Positions 59,211 to 64,000 of a DNA stretch of 64,000 nucleotides are shown piece by piece; the stretch's first letter is position 1, and each line of letters starts with the position of its first letter. This DNA is from Marinobacter zhanjiangensis (GTDB lineage: Bacteria; Pseudomonadota; Gammaproteobacteria; Pseudomonadales; Oleiphilaceae). Made by a program: the position numbers and the translations under genes. The DNA is taken from positions 496,001 through 560,000 of the forward strand of contig NZ_BMXV01000002.1 of NCBI RefSeq assembly GCF_014651935.1, read 5' to 3'. Under the pieces are notes generated by a model. That model saw nothing but the letters and a program-made list of their open reading frames with translations. It was not told the DNA's origin and made no database searches.

Positions 59211-60230
59211 ATGGCGTCGCAACGCCCCCCCAAGCCGTCCAGGTCGGACGCACCAGACTCCGGAGAGCAGCCCGAGCGTCTTCAGAAACTTTTGTCCCGT
59301 GCCGGTGTTGGTTCCCGTCGTGAAGTCGACGCCTGGCTCCAGGATGGCAGGGTGACGGTCAACGGATCCGTTGCCCAGCCCGGCGACCGCGCCCTGACCA
59401 GTGACCGCATTGCCGTTGACGGCAAGCCCGTTGAAAGCCGCTCCGCTGCCGCCGTGGTTCGGCGCGTGCTGGTCTACAACAAACCGGAGGGGGAGGTCAC
59501 TACCCGCCACGATCCGGAGGGCCGGCCAACGGTCTTCGACAACCTGCCACGGCTCAGGGATCAGCGCTGGATCGGCGTGGGCCGCCTGGACATCAACAGC
59601 ACCGGCCTGATGCTGTTTACCACCGACGGCGATCTGGCCAACCGGCTCATGCATCCTTCCAGCGAAATCGACCGGGAATACGCCGTGCGCATTTTCGGAA
59701 CCGTGGATGACGACATGATCCGGCGGCTACGGGAAGGCGTGTTGCTGGACGATGGCGTGGCCGCTTTTTCTGACATTGCCCCCGCCGGTGGCAAGGGCCA
59801 GAACCAGTGGTTCCATGTCACCCTGATGGAAGGACGTAACCGGGAAGTCCGTCGCCTGTGGGAATCCCAGGGTGTGCGGGTGAGCCGCCTCAAGCGGGTT
59901 CGTTACGGCCCGATATTCCTGCCCAGCCGGCTCAGTGTCGGGCGCTGGGAGGAGCTGGACCAGAAGGGTCTGGATGATCTGAGCAATGCTGTCGGGATGT
60001 CGTCATCACGGCTGCCGGACAAGACCCCTGGCGAACAGGCGGAGCATGAGCGTCGCCGCCGCAAGGCGCCATCAAGGGGGAACAAGAAGTCCGCCGGTGG
60101 TCGCTGGCAGGTGGCTGATCAGGCTGCACCGAAAGCGTCTGGCCAGCGCCGGACCGAGCGTAGCCCGGCGCCAGGAAAGCCCGCGGATCGCAAGAAGGGG
60201 CGCAGTACGTCTCGCGGACCTGCCCGGTAA
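59211..60230 (+). CDS. rluB: 23S rRNA pseudouridine(2605) synthase RluB
   Basis: RluB isomerises U2605 of 23S rRNA. The 339-residue protein has an N-terminal S4 RNA-binding domain (about 22-80; LQKLLSRAGVGSRREVDAWL), then the RsuA/RluB catalytic core with GRLDINSTGLMLFTTDGDLA (catalytic Asp near 127) and EGRNREVRRLWESQGVRVSR (near 208). The C-terminal 75 or so residues are strongly basic and low-complexity (KTPGEQAEHERRRRKAP, then KKGRSTSRGPAR), probably a disordered RNA-binding tail. The scpAB-rluB order is conserved in many bacteria. Confidence 0.93.
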   Translation: MASQRPPKPSRSDAPDSGEQPERLQKLLSRAGVGSRREVDAWLQDGRVTVNGSVAQPGDRALTSDRIAVDGKPVESRSAAAVVRRVLVYNKPEGEVTTRHDPEGRPTVFDNLPRLRDQRWIGVGRLDINSTGLMLFTTDGDLANRLMHPSSEIDREYAVRIFGTVDDDMIRRLREGVLLDDGVAAFSDIAPAGGKGQNQWFHVTLMEGRNREVRRLWESQGVRVSRLKRVRYGPIFLPSRLSVGRWEELDQKGLDDLSNAVGMSSSRLPDKTPGEQAEHERRRRKAPSRGNKKSAGGRWQVADQAAPKASGQRRTERSPAPGKPADRKKGRSTSRGPAR

Positions 60231-60234
60231 TGCA

Positions 60235-61188
60235 TCAGACGGGCTGCGTCTTGCTGCCTTTTACCACGTGGGCAACGCGGGTGCAGTTCCGGCCACCATT
60301 CTTGGCGCGGTAGAGTGCGTCGTCGGCCCGGGCCAGCCACTGGTCCGGGGTTTCGCCGCGACGGTGAGAGGCAACACCGGCGCTGGCCGTAACGCTTACC
60401 TGGTGATCGCCAAAGGGCACCCGGATCTGGCTGACACCGGCCCGTATCCTGTCTGCCACCTCGAGGCCGTCGTCCGAGTCGGTGTGGGGTAGCACAATGG
60501 CAAATTCCTCGCCGCCAAAACGGAAAATACTGTCCCCCTCCCGTGTCGCTTCCCGCAGTGCCTTTGCGGTAGCCTTCAGTATATGGTCACCAATGACATG
60601 GCCGTAGTTGTCGTTCACGTCCTTGAAATGATCCAGGTCACACAGGATGAGCGTGAAGTTATCGCCATGCCGGTCATCGATACTGCAGTCCCGGACCAGG
60701 GCCATGTCCAGCGCCCTTTTGTTCGGGATTTCCGTCAATGCATCGGTCAGGGCGGCCTGTTCCACCAGCGCGTACTGGCAGGCGTTGCGCAGAGGGCAGA
60801 TCAGGATGCCAAGAAGGTACTCGATGATTTCCAGTTCCTCTTCGTGGAACCGGGTCCGGCGCTTGAGTGCGAGTGCGCCATAGTTGATGCCTTCCAGGGT
60901 CAGTTGGTAGTCACAGCGGTGGGACCCGCCGGTGCCGGTTGAATAGACAAAGTCCTGGTGTCCCAGCCGGTGCCGGTATACCAGCTGGCCATAGGGCAGC
61001 GCGCTGGCCAGCTCTTCTGCAAAGATGCCCAGCAGTTGTTCCAGTGACAGCGTCGTGCTGGCCCGCCGGTAAAGTCTTGCCACCGGATCACCAGCGCCGG
61101 TCCAGGCGTCCCGTGCCTGGCGCAGTGCCACCAGCCGTCCCTGGTCAGTTGTCTGAGCGTATTGGGATGAACGGTAATTACCTGCCAT
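60235..61188 (-). CDS. Cytoplasmic diguanylate cyclase with GAF-like sensor domain
   Basis: A 317-residue protein with no membrane segment. The N-terminal half (about 35-140) looks like a GAF-type domain (LSLEQLLGIFAEELASALPY, then YGALALKRRTRFHEEELEII). The GGDEF domain (about 145-305) has LTDALTEIPNKRALDMAL and an intact FRFGGEEFAIVLP (GGEEF 225-229). An inhibitory site RxxD (Arg216-Asp219) lies five residues before it, so product feedback is expected. I start at ATG 61188 with AAGG 9 bases upstream. A longer frame continues far into smc and is rejected. It converges on rluB with a 4-base gap. Confidence 0.88.
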   Translation of the reverse strand: MAGNYRSSQYAQTTDQGRLVALRQARDAWTGAGDPVARLYRRASTTLSLEQLLGIFAEELASALPYGQLVYRHRLGHQDFVYSTGTGGSHRCDYQLTLEGINYGALALKRRTRFHEEELEIIEYLLGILICPLRNACQYALVEQAALTDALTEIPNKRALDMALVRDCSIDDRHGDNFTLILCDLDHFKDVNDNYGHVIGDHILKATAKALREATREGDSIFRFGGEEFAIVLPHTDSDDGLEVADRIRAGVSQIRVPFGDHQVSVTASAGVASHRRGETPDQWLARADDALYRAKNGGRNCTRVAHVVKGSKTQPV

Positions 61189-61498
61189 GGATGCTGCCTT
61201 TGCCAATGTTTTTTCTTGCTTAAGCAGGTAATGTGCCAGAACTGAAAATACAAGATAAAACAGTGCTGTGCCTGTAATTTTCCCGAGTACTGATGCGTTA
61301 TGTAGACAAAAGCGGCAAATTTTTGTCGCGCTTTCGCCAGGTCCGGGAAATGGGAAAGAGTCGGGCTGGGCATCCGTCATGCGTATGGTAAACTCCGCTC
61401 CCTCAAGCGCCCACGCTTGCCACCTCGTTTTCTGTCCGGTTAGCGAATCCACCAGACAGAACACCGGCCGTCGCGGATAAAGGAAATCACACAACAAC
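61189..61498. promoter_or_regulatory. Divergent intergenic region between the diguanylate cyclase gene and smc
   Basis: This 310-base gap must hold the start signals of both genes. On the plus strand TATGGT (61384-61389) could be a -10 for smc, but no good -35 fits. An AAGGA site lies at 61480-61484. No repeat, RNA gene or ORF is convincing. Confidence 0.35.
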
Positions 61499-64000
61499 AT
61501 GCGCCTGAAGTCCATAAAACTCGCGGGTTTCAAATCCTTCGTTGACCCCACCACCGTGCCGTTTCCCTCGAACATGACCGCTGTGGTGGGTCCCAATGGC
61601 TGTGGCAAGTCCAACATCATTGACGCCGTGCGCTGGGTCATGGGGGAAAGCTCCGCCAAGTACCTGCGCGGCGAATCCATGTCTGACGTGATCTTCAACG
61701 GCTCCAGCGCCCGCAAGCCGGTGGGCCAGGCCTCCATCGAACTGATTTTCGACAACTCCGATGGTACCGCGCCGGGGGAATTCGCCCGTTTCAATGAAAT
61801 CTCGGTACGCCGCCGGGTATCCCGGGAGGGGCAGTCGGATTATTTCATGAACGGGGCCAAATGCCGGCGCCGTGATATTACCGACCTTTTCCTGGGTACC
61901 GGCCTGGGGCCCCGTAGCTACGCTATTATCGAACAGGGCATGATCTCCAGGCTGATCGAGGCCAAGCCGGAAGAGCTGCGAGTGTATATCGAGGAAGCGG
62001 CCGGTATCTCCAAGTACAAGGAGCGCCGCCGGGAAACCGAAAACCGCATCCGCCGCACCCAGGAGAACCTGGAACGCCTCACCGACCTGCGGGAAGAGCT
62101 CGAACGGCAGCTCCAGCATCTGCAGCGGCAGGCCCAGTCTGCTGAACGTTACAAGGAACTGAAAGCCACCGAGCGTCGGTACCGCGCGGAACTGACCGTG
62201 CTGCGCTGGCAGGGGCTGGATGACGACCTCAGGCAACGTCGCGAGCAGCTTCGTGACACCGAGCTGGAACTGGAAAAGCACCTGACCGAGCGGGTCAACC
62301 TGGAAAGCACGCTGGAGCGTCTGCGGGACGACCACCAGCAGCGCACCGACGAGTTCAACCGCAATCAGGCCCGCTACTATGAGGCGGGTGCCGATATTGC
62401 CCGGGTAGAGCAAAGCCTGGAACACCAGCGGGAGCGCAGCCGGCAGGTGGCCACGGAGCTGGACCAGGCCCTGGCCAGCCGTAGCGAAATAGCCCGGGAA
62501 CTGGACCAGGATGAAGACAAGCTTGTCGCTGTCAATGACGAGCTGGCCAGCGTCGAGCCTGAACAGGAAACCCTGGCTGCCCAGGCGGAGGAATCCGCCA
62601 TACAGCTGCAGTCCGCCGAAGAGGCCATGAGCGACTGGCAGCAACAGTGGGAAGCCTTCAGTGCCCGTTCGTCCGATACCAGGCGGGAAGCGGAGCTTGC
62701 CCAGAACCGCATACGCAACCTTGAGCAGGAGGTTGAGAACCTGCTTGTCCGTCAGCGGCGCCTGGAAGACGAAAAGGAGCTGCTGGATGATCAGCTGGAT
62801 CGTCGGGAGCTGGATGAACTGCTTGCACAGGAATCGGAACTCGACCTCCGTCGGGAGCAGGCGGCTGAAACCATCGAGGAAGCCACCGACCATCTGCAGG
62901 ATCTGAAAGGACAGCTGAGAGATCAGGAGCAGCAGGTCAGCGAGCTGAGCCAGCGGGACCAGTCCCTGAGGGCATCCCTGGAATCCCAGCAGGCCCTGCT
63001 GGATGAACAGCTGGGGGCCGACGACGATACCCTGCAGCAGTGGCTTGCCGGCGCCGGGCTTTCAGGTGCTCCGCGTATCGCCCGTCAACTGCAGGCCGAT
63101 CCGGGCTGGGAATTTGCGGTAGAGGAAGTGCTGGGCAATCTCCTGCAGGGGGTTGAAGTGGACAGTCTGGATGCGCTCGGGCGGCAGCTGGATGAAGCGC
63201 CGCGGGGGGCAGCCCTGGTCCAGAAGGGATCGGCGGATAGCGAACCGCACCCGGACAGCCTGGCGGCCCGGGTGCGCAATGGCAGCGGTCTTGCGCCATG
63301 GCTTGGTCGTGTCAAGACGGTAGCAAGCCTGCACGAAGCCCTGGACCGCCAGCCGCAACTCGGCGATCACGAATCCCTGATCACGGCCGACGGTATCTGG
63401 CTGGGCCGGAGCTGGCTGCGCATGCCGGAGTCGGACCGGTCCCGCACCGGTGTGATCGAACGCCAGCAGAAGGTGGAAGAACTGGCCGCCGCCCTGGACG
63501 AGGCTGCAAACCGGCTGGCCGAGGCACGGGAACGCCTCGCCGACATCCAGGAGCGGACCTCCGGTGCTGAGCTGCAGCGGGACGAGGCGCAGCAGAGTGC
63601 CAATGATATCCAGGCAGAGCTGTCTTCGCTCACTTCCCGGGTCAGTGGCCTGAAGGCCCGCGCTGAACAGATCAACGAACGCCTGCAGCGGATTGACGAG
63701 GACGTGGCCGATATTCGGGAACAGCTGGCCATGAAACAGGAAGAGCTGGAAGAGGTCCGGCTGCAATGGGACCAGTCCCTGGCCGAGAACGAGGACACCG
63801 AGGCGGAAAAGGAGCGCCTGCTGGAGCAGCGGGATGAACTCCGGGAACGCCTGGATCACCTTCGGCACCAGGCTCGTAGTGACCGGGACCATGCCCATCA
63901 GCTGCAACTGCAGATCCAGTCACTGAGCAGCCAGCAGGATGGGCTCAGGCAGACCCTGGAGCGTACGCGGCTGCAGGATCAGCGCCTTGAGGAGCGGCTG
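61499..64000 (+). CDS. smc: Chromosome partition protein Smc, 5' part only
   Basis: The structural maintenance of chromosomes ATPase. The gene runs off the window in frame; 834 codons are visible of an expected 1150-1200. The start is MRLKSIKLAGFKSFVDPTTV. Walker A is in VVGPNGCGKSNIIDAVRWVM (near 31-40), then GESSAKYLRGESM and the Q-loop IIEQGMISRLIEAKPEELR. The first coiled coil runs from about residue 170 to 500, rich in Glu, Gln, Arg and Leu. The hinge domain is at about 515-650 (LSGAPRIARQLQADPGWEFA onward, VVEEVLGN-like FAVEEVLGNLLQGVEV). The second coil then begins. Its ScpAB partners are encoded 3 kb upstream. Confidence 0.96.
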   Translation, partial: MRLKSIKLAGFKSFVDPTTVPFPSNMTAVVGPNGCGKSNIIDAVRWVMGESSAKYLRGESMSDVIFNGSSARKPVGQASIELIFDNSDGTAPGEFARFNEISVRRRVSREGQSDYFMNGAKCRRRDITDLFLGTGLGPRSYAIIEQGMISRLIEAKPEELRVYIEEAAGISKYKERRRETENRIRRTQENLERLTDLREELERQLQHLQRQAQSAERYKELKATERRYRAELTVLRWQGLDDDLRQRREQLRDTELELEKHLTERVNLESTLERLRDDHQQRTDEFNRNQARYYEAGADIARVEQSLEHQRERSRQVATELDQALASRSEIARELDQDEDKLVAVNDELASVEPEQETLAAQAEESAIQLQSAEEAMSDWQQQWEAFSARSSDTRREAELAQNRIRNLEQEVENLLVRQRRLEDEKELLDDQLDRRELDELLAQESELDLRREQAAETIEEATDHLQDLKGQLRDQEQQVSELSQRDQSLRASLESQQALLDEQLGADDDTLQQWLAGAGLSGAPRIARQLQADPGWEFAVEEVLGNLLQGVEVDSLDALGRQLDEAPRGAALVQKGSADSEPHPDSLAARVRNGSGLAPWLGRVKTVASLHEALDRQPQLGDHESLITADGIWLGRSWLRMPESDRSRTGVIERQQKVEELAAALDEAANRLAEARERLADIQERTSGAELQRDEAQQSANDIQAELSSLTSRVSGLKARAEQINERLQRIDEDVADIREQLAMKQEELEEVRLQWDQSLAENEDTEAEKERLLEQRDELRERLDHLRHQARSDRDHAHQLQLQIQSLSSQQDGLRQTLERTRLQDQRLEERL

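Noticed and set aside
61189-61794. N-terminal extension of the diguanylate cyclase, with an apparent membrane helix, reaching into smc
   Set aside because: The extension covers the smc start on the other strand. ATG 61188 has a proper ribosome site and gives a complete GAF-GGDEF protein.

Overview
The window is core chromosome of a free-living marine gammaproteobacterium. I read it as Marinobacter or a close relative. This rests on gene order (flgKL - tRNA-Leu - queA - tgt - yajC - secDF; suhB - trmJ - cysE - iscRS - ndk; sdhCDAB - sucAB - lpd - sucCD) and on operator sequences resembling PsrA and ANR sites. It is an inference from memory, since no search was run. No phage, insertion sequence, integrase, CRISPR array or toxin-antitoxin pair is visible. 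The only repeat-type sequences are short palindromic elements flanking one dehydrogenase gene.

Layout. 1-2195 is the end of a flagellar hook-junction locus (flgK 3' part, flgL). 2270-8056 has tRNA-Leu, two queuosine genes (queA, tgt) and yajC-secD-secF. 8101-12504 has suhB on the minus strand, then trmJ-cysE and iscR-iscS. 12619-22033 is the ndk - rlmN - pilW - rodZ - ispG - hisS - yfgM - bamB - der series. 22121-28000 (minus strand) has pta, ackA and a GGDEF-EAL protein. 28194-34188 is mixed: a 45-residue membrane protein, tRNA-Glu, tRNA-Gly, several small enzymes, an Uup-type ABC-F ATPase and a universal stress protein. 34356-41845 has an unrecognised exported helical protein, fadBA and topA. 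42007-56298 is central carbon metabolism: a 3-hydroxyisobutyrate-dehydrogenase-family gene, gltA, then sdhCDAB-sucAB-lpd-sucCD on the plus strand. 56448-64000 has trpS, scpAB, rluB, a diguanylate cyclase and the first 834 codons of smc.

Working together. FadBA supplies acetyl-CoA. GltA and the Sdh/Suc/Lpd block run the oxidative TCA steps, and Pta-AckA interconvert acetyl-CoA and acetate. YajC-SecDF, YfgM and BamB serve protein export and outer-membrane assembly. RodZ and PilW serve cell shape and type IV pili. ScpAB and Smc form the condensin.

No dramatic new system such as a defence island or biosynthetic cluster is present. The items most worth a second look are: (1) a SuhB homologue that has lost most of its metal-binding catalytic residues; (2) an isc locus reduced to iscR-iscS, with IscS lacking the usual IscU-docking tail; (3) two intergenic stretches in the TCA operon, before sucA and before sucC, that can fold into multi-stem RNAs; (4) two ANR/FNR-like boxes at class II promoter spacing, one before an unannotated 45-residue membrane protein and one before uspA.
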